A DNA stretch of 64,000 bases from Desulfobulbaceae bacterium UBA2273 (lineage in GTDB: Bacteria; Desulfobacterota; Desulfobulbia; Desulfobulbales; Desulfurivibrionaceae): NCBI GenBank assembly GCA_002347095.1, contig DDWZ01000028.1, forward strand, positions 1-64,000, given 5' to 3'. Made by a program: the position numbers and the translations under genes. The notes beneath the pieces were generated by a model, which did not search any database, was not told the origin of the DNA, and saw only the letters and a program-made list of their open reading frames with translations. Shown piece after piece: positions 16,743 to 26,301 of this stretch. Within the stretch, counting starts at the first letter, position 1, and every line of letters starts with the position of its first letter.

Positions 16743-17417
16743 ATGCGCATACTCGTAGTCGAAGACGATTCTAAAATTGCCTCGTTCATCAGCGGGGGGC
16801 TTCGGCAGGCTGGTTTTTCCGTTGATGTTGTGGACAATGGCGAAGATGGGTTCGTCCGGGCATTGGCTGGTGGCTATGACCTCGCCGTTCTCGATATCAT
16901 GCTGCCAAGGCTCGATGGCCTTGCCCTGCTCGATCAGCTTCGCAGGCGGCAGGTCAACACCCCGGTGATCATTCTGAGCGCCAAACGTTCGGTTGAGGAT
17001 CGGGTTAAGGGGTTGCAGGCCGGCGGGGACGATTATCTCACCAAGCCGTTTTCCTTTTCCGAGCTGTTGGCCAGGGTGCAGGCCCTGATCCGCCGGGCAG
17101 GCGCCGCGCCGGAAGCCACGGTTCTGCGGGCCGGAGATCTCTCCCTTGACAAGCTCAAGCGGGAGGTCCACCGGGGGGACCGCAAGATTGATCTCCAGCC
17201 CAGGGAATTTTCCCTCCTCGAATATCTCATGTGCAATCCGGGGCGGGTTATTTCCAAGACCATGATTCTGGAGCATGTCTGGGATTATAATTTTGATCCC
17301 CAGACCAATGTGGTGGATGTGCTCATCTGCCGGCTGCGCAATAAAATTGACCGGGATTTCGGACGCAAGCTGATTCAGACGATCCGTGGGGTTGGCTATG
17401 CCCTTGGTAACGATTAA
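16743..17417 (+). CDS. OmpR-family response regulator
   Basis: 224 aa. Receiver domain with acidic pocket (VVEDD), phospho-acceptor Asp51 in AVLDIMLPRLDG and Lys in YLTKPFSFSE. The C-terminal winged helix is of OmpR/PhoB type (LQPREFSLLEYLMCNPGRVIS...VVDVLICRLRNKID). The start MRILVVED is preceded by a modest AAGGCGG. Its stop overlaps the kinase start. It shares a 249-bp divergent promoter region with the LTA-synthase-like operon, a likely target. Confidence 0.93.
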   Translation: MRILVVEDDSKIASFISGGLRQAGFSVDVVDNGEDGFVRALAGGYDLAVLDIMLPRLDGLALLDQLRRRQVNTPVIILSAKRSVEDRVKGLQAGGDDYLTKPFSFSELLARVQALIRRAGAAPEATVLRAGDLSLDKLKREVHRGDRKIDLQPREFSLLEYLMCNPGRVISKTMILEHVWDYNFDPQTNVVDVLICRLRNKIDRDFGRKLIQTIRGVGYALGND

Positions 17418-18819
17418 GCAACTGACAAAAACCACGGGTTTCCGCCTGGCGCTGTGGTATTCCCTTATTTTCATCTCAAGCTCGCTCCTGCTTTTCGCCC
17501 TGCTCTATTTTCCCCTGCGCTCCGCGATCCTGGAAAAAGATCGAAACATCATTCTGGCCAAGCTCAACGAGTATACCCTGCAGGAGCAGCAGAGCGGGGT
17601 ACAGGCCATGCTTGCCGAGATCCGTCTTGAGGACGAGCATAATAGCCAGGCGGGTTTTTTTGTGCGGGTGGCCGACCCCACCGATCAGTCGCTTATTGTC
17701 ACCCTGCCGCCGGACTGGCGCCAGTTGATCGGCGGTTTTTCTCCGTTATTCCGTAGCGGGGGCGGGGGGAATGGCGATGATTGGGTCGCCCTCCCTGCGA
17801 AGGGAAGGGGCGATGTCCTTGAGATTGTCAGCCGGCGGCTTAAGAGCGGATATCTGCTCCAGATCGGCCGAGGGTCTGGGGAACGGCAAAAAATCCTGGA
17901 TTATTTCGGGGAGGTTTTTGCTGGGATCATGCTGCCGATGATCATCTTTGGTTTTGCCGGCGGTTTTTTCCTGGCCTTCCGTTCCCTGCGGCCGGTGCGC
18001 GATCTCATTCAGGTCGTGCGCAGCATCGACATCGGGAAAATGGACGCCAGGGTGCCATCGCGGCAGACCGGTGATGAGCTGGACGAGCTGGTCCACCTTT
18101 TCAATACCATGCTGGAAAAGATCGAACAGCTGATTACCGGCATGCGGGCGGCTCTGGATAATGTGGCCCATGATTTGCGGACTCCGGTGACCCGCATGCG
18201 GGCCGGGATCGAAACCGCGTTGCAGTTTGGCAATAATACCGAGGTGTTGCGCGAGGCCTTGCTGGACTGTGCCGAAGAGTCAGAGCGGATCATCACCATG
18301 CTCAATACCCTGATGGATATCTCCGAGGCGGAGACCGGGGTGATGAAGCTGCATCGCCAATCCGTTGATGTTGTTTCCCTCCTTGCCGAAGTGGCTGATC
18401 TGTACCAGTATGTAGCTGAGGAAAAGGGGGTGGAAGTTTCTGTTTCCGGCCCGTCCGATCTTACAATGATGGCGGATATCGACCGGATGCGGCAGGTTAT
18501 CGGCAATCTGCTGGACAATAGTCTGAAGCACACTCCCCCCGGCGGCCGCATAGAACTGACCTGTAATCGTCAGGCTGGAGATGCGGTGATCCGGGTGCGG
18601 GATACCGGGACAGGCATTCCGCCGCACGATCTGCCCTTGATTTTTGACCGGTTGTACCGGGGGGATTACAGCCGTAGCCAGCGCGGCCTGGGCCTGGGGC
18701 TGAGTCTTGTCAAAGCCGTCGTCCATGCCCATGCCGGGACCATCGAGGTGGAAAGCGCGCCCGGTCAAGGTTCGACCTTCATCCTGGGGCTGCCCGCCGA
18801 CGCTCCTCTGCTGTCCTGA
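17398..18819 (+). CDS. Sensor histidine kinase (HAMP, HisKA, HATPase)
   Basis: 473 aa partner of the preceding regulator, overlapping it by 20 bp. Two membrane helices (about residues 15-40 and 175-200) flank a periplasmic domain, followed by HAMP, then HisKA with phospho-acceptor His258 in NVAHDLRTPVTRM, and an intact HATPase (NLLDNSLKHTPPGG, DTGTGIP, GLGLSLVKAVV). The architecture resembles envelope or metal sensors such as CusS, but the periplasmic domain gives no ligand clue. Confidence 0.92.
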   Translation: MPLVTIKQLTKTTGFRLALWYSLIFISSSLLLFALLYFPLRSAILEKDRNIILAKLNEYTLQEQQSGVQAMLAEIRLEDEHNSQAGFFVRVADPTDQSLIVTLPPDWRQLIGGFSPLFRSGGGGNGDDWVALPAKGRGDVLEIVSRRLKSGYLLQIGRGSGERQKILDYFGEVFAGIMLPMIIFGFAGGFFLAFRSLRPVRDLIQVVRSIDIGKMDARVPSRQTGDELDELVHLFNTMLEKIEQLITGMRAALDNVAHDLRTPVTRMRAGIETALQFGNNTEVLREALLDCAEESERIITMLNTLMDISEAETGVMKLHRQSVDVVSLLAEVADLYQYVAEEKGVEVSVSGPSDLTMMADIDRMRQVIGNLLDNSLKHTPPGGRIELTCNRQAGDAVIRVRDTGTGIPPHDLPLIFDRLYRGDYSRSQRGLGLGLSLVKAVVHAHAGTIEVESAPGQGSTFILGLPADAPLLS

Positions 18820-18836
18820 TCTCCTGCATCTCCGGT

Positions 18837-18842
18837 TATAAT
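18837..18842 (+). promoter_or_regulatory. Isolated consensus -10 box
   Basis: Perfect TATAAT in the 193-bp gap before the second LTA-synthase-like gene, without a recognisable -35 at 16-18 bp. It could be an activator-dependent promoter. Low certainty; the rest of the gap shows nothing clear. Confidence 0.25.
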
Positions 18843-19012
18843 TTCTCAAAAAAGACCCAACCTTTCACGTTTGTAATGCCCAGGAAAGCATCCGGTAATT
18901 CTTGGCGTGCTAGATTCAGGCAAGGCAGTGCGCTTCCTCCTGGAAAAATTCGCGGTCATTCCGGCCGAGAACACGGGGCAGGCCTGTGCAACGGATCAGG
19001 GCAGCCAACATT

Positions 19013-21097
19013 ATGTCAAAGATCATACCTCCCGTGTTTTACCGCCTGTCCGGTCTTCCGTTTCCTGGCCGCTTTCAACTTCTCCGGCTTTTTTTTCTCT
19101 GGTACAGTCTGTACGCCTTTGGGGTGCGGCTGGCGTTGTTGATCCACATCTGGCCGCAGATCGGGCATGGTCCCATGACCGTGACAGGGATCTTTTTGGT
19201 CGGTTTATTGTCTGATCTGGTCAATGCCGTGTATTTTGCCATTCCCTTGGCTCTGTATCTGATGGTCATGCCCCACCGGTTTTTTGTCAGCCGGTGGCAG
19301 AGGGTTGTTCTGTATCCCCTTGTTTTTGCCCTGTGTTATGGCCTGGTTTTCTCCGCCTTGGCGGAATGGCTGTTCTGGGATGAGTTCGGCGTGCGCTTCA
19401 ATTTCATTGCCGTGGATTATCTGGTCTATACCCATGAGGTGATCGGCAATATCCGTGAATCCTATCCGGTGCCCCAGTTGCTCGCCCTCGTCGGCGTCAC
19501 GGCGGCATTGATTTTTTTCGTCATCCGGCCCCGGATTGAAGCCGTCATCGCCTCGGTGCGACAACAGGGAATGCTGCCGTCTGCCTCCGGGCTTGCCGCC
19601 CGCCTGGCCACCGGGGCAGTTTTTTTGTTCTTGCCCGTCCTGGTATTCCTGGCCGTGGATGGCTCCCTTCCCGGCGCGGCCTTTGAGAACCGCTATGAAA
19701 AAGAGCTGGCGGAGAATGGGATATACCAGTTGTTTTCCGCCTTTCGCAACAACAGCCTGGATTACGGAACCTTTTATAAAAACATGGATGAGGGCCTGGT
19801 GTTCACCGGATTGCGGACGCTGCTCAAGACCGGAAACAGCCGCTATGTCGAGGATAATCCCACGGACATAGAACGGGTGCTTACCTCCGTGGCTCCGGAA
19901 AAACGTCCTAATGTCGTGTTGATCATGGTGGAAAGCCTGAGCGCGGAGTATCTCGGCGCTTTTGGCAACACCGCGCATCTTACCCCCAATCTTGACGCCT
20001 TGGCCAAGGGCGGTCTGTTGTTCAACCGGCTGTATGCCACGGGCACCCGGACCGTTCGCGGGATGGAGGCGGTCACGCTTTCCGTGCCGCCGACGCCGGG
20101 GCAGTCCATTGTCAAGCGGCCTAACAACGCCAACCTGTTTTCCCTGGGCTTCGTTTTCCGGGACAAAGGGTATGACACCAGGTTTTTCTATGGCGGTTAC
20201 GGGTATTTTGACAATATGAACGCCTTTTTCGGCGGCAACGGCTTTGAGGTTACCGATCGCAGCGATCTCAGCGCGGCAGAGATCAGCTTTGCCAATATCT
20301 GGGGCGTGTGCGACGAGGATATCCTGGGCCGGGCGCTGCGCGAATTCGATCAGTCCGCAAGCCGGAAGAAGCCATTCTTCGGGTACGTGATGACCACCTC
20401 AAACCACAGGCCTTTCACCTATCCCGAAGGAAAGATCGATATCCCCTCAAAAACCGGGCGACCGGGGGGGGTTAAGTATACCGATTACGCCATCGGCAGG
20501 TTCATCGCCGAGGCACGGCATCACTCCTGGTTTGACAACACGATTTTCGTTATTGTCGCGGACCATTGTGCCGGCAGCGCAGGTCGGCAGGAGCTTCCGG
20601 TGCACAGCTACCATATCCCCTTGATTTTTTATGGCCCAGGTATCATTAGGCCGGGGGTGAACTCCACCCTGGCAAGCCAGGTGGACCTGGGACCTACCCT
20701 GTTTGGCCTTCTCAAGTGGCAATACCACAGCAAGTTTTTTGGCAAGGATATTTTGGCCTCTGATTTTACGCCCCGCGCCTTTATCGGAAACTACCAGCGG
20801 CTTGGTTATCTGGAGGGAGGCTATCTGGCCATCCTCAATGAACGGCAGGGGATTGGCCAGTACCAGGTGGTCAAAGAAACCATGCAGGATGCGGTGCTGG
20901 TTCCGGTGGCCGAGAATAAGGATTTGAGCGCTAAGGCCATCTGTTCCTATCAGGGAGCCAGTCTGCTCTACCAGAGGGGCTTGGATCATTGGTCGCCGGA
21001 AAAGAGACTCCCCCCAGTCAGCCAGGCAGCGGCCATGGTATCTCGGTCCGGGCCTAAAAAAGAGGGGATAAGCATGGATTTTCGTCGCGCTTTGTGA
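19013..21097 (+). CDS. LTA-synthase-family membrane phosphotransferase, second copy
   Basis: 694 aa, a different subtype from the protein encoded at 14742-16493. N-terminal membrane part with about five helices (to roughly residue 210), then the extracytoplasmic domain: VLIMVESLSAEYLGAFG, catalytic loop ATGTRTVRGMEAV (Thr nucleophile), MTTSNHRPF, and VADHCAGSAG supplying metal ligands. Such proteins act at the outer face of the inner membrane on phosphatidylglycerol-type donors. The start at 19013 (MSKIIPPVFYRL) was preferred over 18986 because it immediately precedes the hydrophobic region. Its position after the two-component genes suggests co-regulation. Confidence 0.85.
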   Translation: MSKIIPPVFYRLSGLPFPGRFQLLRLFFLWYSLYAFGVRLALLIHIWPQIGHGPMTVTGIFLVGLLSDLVNAVYFAIPLALYLMVMPHRFFVSRWQRVVLYPLVFALCYGLVFSALAEWLFWDEFGVRFNFIAVDYLVYTHEVIGNIRESYPVPQLLALVGVTAALIFFVIRPRIEAVIASVRQQGMLPSASGLAARLATGAVFLFLPVLVFLAVDGSLPGAAFENRYEKELAENGIYQLFSAFRNNSLDYGTFYKNMDEGLVFTGLRTLLKTGNSRYVEDNPTDIERVLTSVAPEKRPNVVLIMVESLSAEYLGAFGNTAHLTPNLDALAKGGLLFNRLYATGTRTVRGMEAVTLSVPPTPGQSIVKRPNNANLFSLGFVFRDKGYDTRFFYGGYGYFDNMNAFFGGNGFEVTDRSDLSAAEISFANIWGVCDEDILGRALREFDQSASRKKPFFGYVMTTSNHRPFTYPEGKIDIPSKTGRPGGVKYTDYAIGRFIAEARHHSWFDNTIFVIVADHCAGSAGRQELPVHSYHIPLIFYGPGIIRPGVNSTLASQVDLGPTLFGLLKWQYHSKFFGKDILASDFTPRAFIGNYQRLGYLEGGYLAILNERQGIGQYQVVKETMQDAVLVPVAENKDLSAKAICSYQGASLLYQRGLDHWSPEKRLPPVSQAAAMVSRSGPKKEGISMDFRRAL

Positions 21098-21201
21098 TAA
21101 TAAGGGAAGCTGGTTTGTAATAACCGCACGAAGCATCCGGACTGTGGCGTACGCCCATGGCCGAATTTCAGAATACTATTCGAGCAGAAGAAGAGGATTT
21201 C

Positions 21202-21939
21202 ATGGCTAAGAAGGATGAAATTTTTGCAACCCCACATGGCACGGTGGCTGATTTCAGTTTTGACGCGAAAACTGCCTCTGTCTTTGACGACATGCTGGTC
21301 CGCTCAATCCCTTTTTATCTTGAAGTGCAGCGGATGATGGCCGAACTGACCCTGGATTTCGCCGTGCCTGGGACGAACGTCTACGACCTGGGCTGCTCCA
21401 CCGGAACGACCCTGATTCAGCTTGACCCGATCCTCCCTGCGGGAGTAAGGATGGTGGGCTGCGATTATTCCGAGGAAATGTTGAAAAAAGCCGAGGAAAA
21501 GCTGAAGGGCCACGGCATGCAGCATGATTACCATTTTGAGTGCATGGATCTCAACAACGAGGTGCGGATCGAAAACGCCTCGGTGGTGATCATGAACCTC
21601 ACCCTCCAGTTCGTCCGCCCCCTGAACCGGGAGCGCTTGATCCAGAGCATCGCCAAGGGGGTAAACGAAAACGGCTGCATGATCCTTATCGAGAAGGTGC
21701 TGAGCCGGGATTCACTGCTCAACCGGTTCTTCATCAAGTACTACTACGATTTCAAGGAGGCCAGCGGTTACAGTAAGCTTGAGATCAGCCAGAAACGCGA
21801 GGCCCTGGAAAATGTCCTCATCCCCTACCGGGTGCAGGAAAATGAGGAACTTGTCTTGCAAAACGGCTTCAGCGAATGCGAGATTTTTTTCAAGTGGTAC
21901 AACTTTTGCGGCTATATCATTCGTAAGGTGGCAAAATGA
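21202..21939 (+). CDS. cmoA: Carboxy-S-adenosyl-L-methionine synthase
   Basis: Makes carboxy-SAM from SAM and prephenate for wobble-uridine (cmo5U34) tRNA modification. 245 aa. Clear match along its length to E. coli CmoA: FDAKTASVFDDMLVRSIPFY, motif I VYDLGCSTGTT, VIMNLTLQFV, and the signature ASGYSKLEISQKREALENVL. ATG 21202 has AGAGGA five bases upstream; the longer frame from 21157 lacks one. No cmoB is visible here. Its stop overlaps the next start (ATGA). Confidence 0.92.
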   Translation: MAKKDEIFATPHGTVADFSFDAKTASVFDDMLVRSIPFYLEVQRMMAELTLDFAVPGTNVYDLGCSTGTTLIQLDPILPAGVRMVGCDYSEEMLKKAEEKLKGHGMQHDYHFECMDLNNEVRIENASVVIMNLTLQFVRPLNRERLIQSIAKGVNENGCMILIEKVLSRDSLLNRFFIKYYYDFKEASGYSKLEISQKREALENVLIPYRVQENEELVLQNGFSECEIFFKWYNFCGYIIRKVAK

Positions 21940-22682
21940 GATTGAGCAATCCCTTCATGGTTGGGGCGGGGAACTTCTTTTTCCGCTATCGGGCCTATAT
22001 GTTCCCGGTCATCTTCATTGTCATGCTCTTTGTGTTCAGACCGCAGGTGATCGTCAACGAAACCGTCACCAGCTGGGTGACCACTCTGGGGCTGGCGGTG
22101 ACCTTGCTCGGCGAGGGACTGCGTTTTTTTACCATTGGTTTTGACTACATCGAGCGGGGCGGTAAAGATGGCAAAGTCCACGCCAGCCGTCTGGTTACCG
22201 GCGGCATCTATAACCACGTGCGCAATCCCATGTACCTGGGCAATATCCTGATCGCCATCGGCATCGGCCTGTATGGCGGCGCACCCCTGGCCTTTGTCAC
22301 CGTGTTGCCGTTTTTCGTTTTTTTCTACTATGCGATCATGGCCACGGAGGAGAAATTTCTCTACGGGAAATTCGGAGAGGAATACGAGGCATTCTGCCGC
22401 AGGACGCGCCGGCTCTGCCCGTCATTTGCCAATCTCGGCCAGACCCTGTCCGGATTTAATTTCCACTGGTGGCGCGCCGCGATCAAGGACAGCGGCACTG
22501 CCTTCTGGACCTTTGTTGCCCTGGCGCTGATTCCGCTCTGGCGGGAGTATTTTCTCCACGGCACCACGCTCGCTGAATCGGCCTACGCGCCCTACGCCGC
22601 AGGCATCGTGGCCGTGCTGCTTCCCACCTACATCTGGTTGCGCATCCTCAAGAAAAAAGGCACCATCGACATCTCGTCGTAG
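21936..22682 (+). CDS. Isoprenylcysteine carboxyl methyltransferase-like membrane protein
   Basis: 248 aa polytopic protein with about six hydrophobic segments. The ICMT/PEMT fold signature is clear: GGIYNHVRNPMYLGNILIAIG followed by EEKFLYGKFGEEYEAFCRRTRR. Bacterial members probably methylate lipids or small molecules, but substrates are mostly unknown. It overlaps cmoA by four bases, so it is co-translated with it. It converges with phoU at a 10-bp gap. Confidence 0.85.
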   Translation: MRLSNPFMVGAGNFFFRYRAYMFPVIFIVMLFVFRPQVIVNETVTSWVTTLGLAVTLLGEGLRFFTIGFDYIERGGKDGKVHASRLVTGGIYNHVRNPMYLGNILIAIGIGLYGGAPLAFVTVLPFFVFFYYAIMATEEKFLYGKFGEEYEAFCRRTRRLCPSFANLGQTLSGFNFHWWRAAIKDSGTAFWTFVALALIPLWREYFLHGTTLAESAYAPYAAGIVAVLLPTYIWLRILKKKGTIDISS

Positions 22683-22692
22683 GGCTTCCGGT

Positions 22693-23361
22693 TTACTCGT
22701 CGTAGAGTTCGGGCGTGTGGCGGATGATCTGGGCATCCACCAGATAGATGACATCCTCGGCGATGTTGGTTGCGTGGTCGGCGATGCGCTCCAGATGCCT
22801 CCCCACGGAGAGGACATGCATGAGGTTGTTCACCTGCTCGGTATCGGTGATGATCATCTCCTTGAGCTGGGCGTACATCTCCCGGTTCATGGCATCCATG
22901 GTATCGTCCGTCGCCCGGATATGGTGGGCCAAGCGCACGTCATGGTTGATCAGGGCGTCGATGCTTTCCGTGACCATTTTTTCCGCCAGACTGACCATGG
23001 CCGTCAGGTCAAAGGGGATCTCGAACTTTTCCTGGCCAGCGAGGAATAATCCCCGTTCGGCGATATTCACCGCCAGATCCCCGATCCGCTCCAGATCGCT
23101 GTTGATTTTCAGCACCGCCACGATGAAGCGCAGGTCGATGGCCACCGGCTGATACAGGGCGAGAATCTTCAGGCAATCCTCCTCGATCTCCACCTCCATG
23201 TCATCGATCTCCCGATCCCCCTTGATCACCGCGTTTGCCTTGCCGGGATCACGGTTGATCACGGAAAGCGTGGCCTGGTAGACCCGGTCTTCCACGGCTT
23301 CGCCCATGGCGATGATCTTTGCTTTCAGTTTGTCGATGTCGTGCTGCATGTGTTTGGGCAT
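22693..23361 (-). CDS. phoU: Phosphate signalling complex protein PhoU
   Basis: 222 aa, all-helical, two PhoU repeats. Metal-binding E/DXXXD motifs are visible in both halves (NSDLERIGDLAVNIAE and GRHLERIADHATNIAED). It links the Pst transporter to the phosphate sensor kinase and restrains signalling when phosphate is plentiful. Last gene of pstSCAB-phoU on the minus strand, but separated from pstB by a palindromic repeat. No phoB/phoR is in the window. Confidence 0.97.
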   Translation of the reverse strand: MPKHMQHDIDKLKAKIIAMGEAVEDRVYQATLSVINRDPGKANAVIKGDREIDDMEVEIEEDCLKILALYQPVAIDLRFIVAVLKINSDLERIGDLAVNIAERGLFLAGQEKFEIPFDLTAMVSLAEKMVTESIDALINHDVRLAHHIRATDDTMDAMNREMYAQLKEMIITDTEQVNNLMHVLSVGRHLERIADHATNIAEDVIYLVDAQIIRHTPELYDE

Positions 23362-23375
23362 GATCTTACTCCCTT

Positions 23376-23481
23376 GTAACTGTCCAGCAGCACCACATCT
23401 GCTTTGTCATCGGCCTGCTCATGTGCAATAGCACACTTCGCAGACCTCTTCCGCGCATCTGCGGCACTGCTGAACAGTTAC
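23376..23481. repeat. Palindromic intergenic repeat, copy 3
   Basis: 106 bp between pstB and phoU. Left arm GTAACTGTCCAGCAGCACC, right arm GGCACTGCTGAACAGTTAC. Compared with copy 2 (GTAACCG/CGGTTAC), the arm change C to T is matched by G to A on the other side, i.e. base pairing is preserved. Confidence 0.8.
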
Positions 23482-23535
23482 ATTTTCTGGTTCCCATCTA
23501 ATTTTGGCATCAAGTGGGAGAGCTACACTCCCTTT

Positions 23536-24330
23536 TCATCCGAAGCGGCCGGTTATGTAATCTTCTGTCTGTTTCTGCCGAGGGTTGGTGAATATTTTTG
23601 GCGTTGCATCGCATTCAATCAGGCTCCCTTCGTAAAAAAAGGCGGTGTAATCGGAAACCCGGGCAGCCTGCTGCATGTTGTGGGTGACGATGACGATGGT
23701 GTAGTTGGTGCGCAACTCGCCGATCAGATCCTCGATCCGCATGGTTGATTTGGGGTCCAAGGCCGAGGCCGGTTCGTCCATGAGCAGGATCTTCGGCCCG
23801 ACCGCCAGGGCCCTGGCGATGCAAAGCCGCTGCTGCTGACCGCCGGAGAGTCCCATGGCGTTGGCGTGCAGCCGGTCCTTGACCTCGTCCCAGATGGCCG
23901 CCTGCTGCAGGCTCTGTTCGACGATCTCGGCCAGCCGGATGGGATCTTTTTCGCCGTGAATCCTGGGGCCGTAGGCAACGTTGTCGAAAATGGACTTGGG
24001 GAAGGGATTTGATTTTTGGAACACCATCCCCACCTCCTTGCGCAGCTCCACGACATCGGTGCCCGGCGCATAGATATCCTTTTGGTTGATGGTGATTGCC
24101 CCCTCAACCCGGCTGTGGGGGATGGTGTCGTTCATCCGGTTCAGGCAGCGCAAAAATGTGGATTTGCCGCAGCCGGACGGCCCGATCAGGGCAGTGACGT
24201 GCTTGGCCGGGATCAGGAGGGAGATGTCAAAAAGCGCTTGGGTAGGCCCATAAAAAAAATTGACCTGGCTGGTGGTGATGACCATCTCCAAATCTTTTGG
24301 GTAATTTGGGTAAATAGACTGTTCTACCAT
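23536..24330 (-). CDS. pstB: Phosphate ABC transporter ATP-binding protein
   Basis: 264 aa ATPase of the high-affinity phosphate importer. Walker [10 protein letters not shown], signature [16 protein letters not shown], Walker [14 protein letters not shown] and the H-loop IVTHNMQQA are intact. An N-terminal ~15-residue extension precedes the ABC domain. It overlaps pstA by seven bases. Confidence 0.98.
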   Translation of the reverse strand: MVEQSIYPNYPKDLEMVITTSQVNFFYGPTQALFDISLLIPAKHVTALIGPSGCGKSTFLRCLNRMNDTIPHSRVEGAITINQKDIYAPGTDVVELRKEVGMVFQKSNPFPKSIFDNVAYGPRIHGEKDPIRLAEIVEQSLQQAAIWDEVKDRLHANAMGLSGGQQQRLCIARALAVGPKILLMDEPASALDPKSTMRIEDLIGELRTNYTIVIVTHNMQQAARVSDYTAFFYEGSLIECDATPKIFTNPRQKQTEDYITGRFG

Positions 24331-25178
24331 CGGTATTTTTTCCTGAAATGGGTTCGAATGAGTATCGCGCCGAGGCTTAAGCCCAGAACCAGCAGGAGGA
24401 GAATCAGGGCGGTGCCATATTGCATGTGCCTGATCCGGTCCGCTTCCGGATGTTGGGTGGCAAGGATGTACAGGTGATAGGGCAGGGCCATGACCTGGTC
24501 AAAAACGGATTTGGGCAGCCTGGGGAGATAAAAGGCCGCCACGGTAAGGAGGATGGGGGCGGTTTCCCCAGCGGCCCGGCCGATGCCCAGGATCGAGCCG
24601 GTTATCATGCCGGACATGGAATAGGGCAGGATGTTGGTGCGGATCATCTCCCACTTGGTGGCGCCCAACGCCAGACTCGCGTCGCGGAAGCCCTTGGGCA
24701 CGGCGCGCAGCGACTCTTCGCTGGCCACGATGATGGTGGGGAGCACCATGCAGGCCAGGGTCAGGCTGCCCGCCAGGATGGAGGGGCCGAAGCCGCAAAA
24801 GAGCACAAAGATGCCGAGGCCGAACAGGCCGAAGACGATGGACGGCACCCCGGCCAGGGTGACGATGGCCAACCGGATCAGGGTGTTGAACCTGTCCTGC
24901 TCGGCATATTCGGCAAGATAGATCGCGCCGCCGATCCCCAATGGCAGGGAGACAGCGATGGTGCCCACCACCAGATAAAAGGTGCCGACAATGGCCGGGA
25001 AGATGCCGCCAGCCGCCCCGCTTCTCCGGGGAAAGCTGCTGATGAACTGCCAGTTGAGGGCCGAGGCCCCGTGCCTGATGATGTCGAACAGGATATAACC
25101 GATCACCAAGACAATGGCGTAGGTGATGAGCCGCAGGGCGAGGAGAATGAATTTGTCGGCGGTGTTGTTCGTCATCAT
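24324..25178 (-). CDS. pstA: Phosphate ABC transporter permease PstA
   Basis: 284 aa integral membrane permease with about six helices and the EAA-type cytoplasmic loop ([21 protein letters not shown]). The start at 25178 (MMTNN) has GAGGT six bases upstream; the longer frame from 25214 is not needed. A 235-bp gap separates it from pstC. Confidence 0.96.
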   Translation of the reverse strand: MMTNNTADKFILLALRLITYAIVLVIGYILFDIIRHGASALNWQFISSFPRRSGAAGGIFPAIVGTFYLVVGTIAVSLPLGIGGAIYLAEYAEQDRFNTLIRLAIVTLAGVPSIVFGLFGLGIFVLFCGFGPSILAGSLTLACMVLPTIIVASEESLRAVPKGFRDASLALGATKWEMIRTNILPYSMSGMITGSILGIGRAAGETAPILLTVAAFYLPRLPKSVFDQVMALPYHLYILATQHPEADRIRHMQYGTALILLLLVLGLSLGAILIRTHFRKKYRW

Positions 25179-25413
25179 GTGTCGACCTCGCAGTGCGCGA
25201 ACACGATGAAACAACGAAAAGTTGCTCCACCGGCGGGGCGGACTTGTTTCTTTTTGCTGGCGTTCAATGGACTTGCGCCTTGGCTCTTCTTTTGCGAGAT
25301 CGTCTTCATTTGTTGAAATCGCAACAAGCCGCGATTACAACGGTTATTGCTTGGCAACCCTTCGATTTTGTGTTGCGGACCTGTGGCATTGTTCCCTTGC
25401 TGCGAGATCGTCT
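25179..25413. repeat. pstC-pstA gap with a 19-bp direct repeat
   Basis: The string TGCGAGATCGTCTTCATTT occurs at 25293-25311 and again at 25401-25419, where it overlaps the 3' end of pstC. It looks like a partial duplication of the pstC tail. Between and beside the copies there is no credible gene. Confidence 0.6.
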
Positions 25414-26301
25414 TCATTTCATCATGCCGTATTTTTTCAGCACGCGCTGTGCCACGATGTTGAGGAAAAAGGTGATGACCAGCAGGATGATTCCTATCCA
25501 GAAAAGCGCTTGGTAATGGACGCTGCCGAAGGGCACCTCGCCCATCTCCGCGGCGATGGTGGCGGTCATGGTCCGCACCGAGGCCAGGGGGGAGGCGGTG
25601 AGGATTGCCGAATTGCCGGTAACCATCAGCACCGCCATGGTTTCCCCGATAACCCTGCCGATCCCGAGCATCACCGCGGCCACGATCCCCGGCAGGGCCG
25701 CGGGCAGGGTAACCCGGAAGATGGTCTGCAGATGGCTGGCGCCCAGGGCCAGGGAGGCGTTTTTCAGGGCATAGGGCACGCTGACCAGGGCATCCTCCGA
25801 CAGGGAGATGATGGTGGGGATGGCCATGAGCGAGAGGAGCAGGGCGCCGGTCAGGGCGGTGAGGCCGGTACTCAGCCCGAAGGTTGCCTTGACGATGGGA
25901 GCCACCACCAGCAGGCCGAAAAAGCCCAGCACCACCGAGGGGATGCTGGCCAGAATTTCAATGAAGGGCTTGAGGAACTCCCGCTCCCCTGGCCGGGCGA
26001 TTTCCGCGATGTAGATGGCCACCAGCACGGAGATGGGCACCGTGACCAGCATGGCCAGGGCGGTTACCAGAGCCGAGCCGGAGAGCAGGGGGCCAACGCC
26101 GAAATGTTCCTCCTGGAAGGAGACCGGAATCCATTGGCTGTCCAGAAGCTTGCCCAACCCGGGACTCAGCGCAAAAGGGCCAGCCTCCTTGAACAGGAAG
26201 AGGAAAATCAGACAGACGACAAGAACGCTGGTCGAGGCGGCGCTGACCAGCAGCAGCCGCATCACCTTGTCGGTTATGAAGAGCTTACGAGACCGGGACA
26301 T
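25414..26301 (-). CDS. pstC: Phosphate ABC transporter permease PstC
   Basis: 295 aa, about six membrane helices, with the permease loop NASLALGASHLQTIFRVTLP. Its first 17 bases overlap the end of pstS, indicating translational coupling. Forms the membrane channel together with PstA. Confidence 0.96.
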   Translation of the reverse strand: MSRSRKLFITDKVMRLLLVSAASTSVLVVCLIFLFLFKEAGPFALSPGLGKLLDSQWIPVSFQEEHFGVGPLLSGSALVTALAMLVTVPISVLVAIYIAEIARPGEREFLKPFIEILASIPSVVLGFFGLLVVAPIVKATFGLSTGLTALTGALLLSLMAIPTIISLSEDALVSVPYALKNASLALGASHLQTIFRVTLPAALPGIVAAVMLGIGRVIGETMAVLMVTGNSAILTASPLASVRTMTATIAAEMGEVPFGSVHYQALFWIGIILLVITFFLNIVAQRVLKKYGMMK

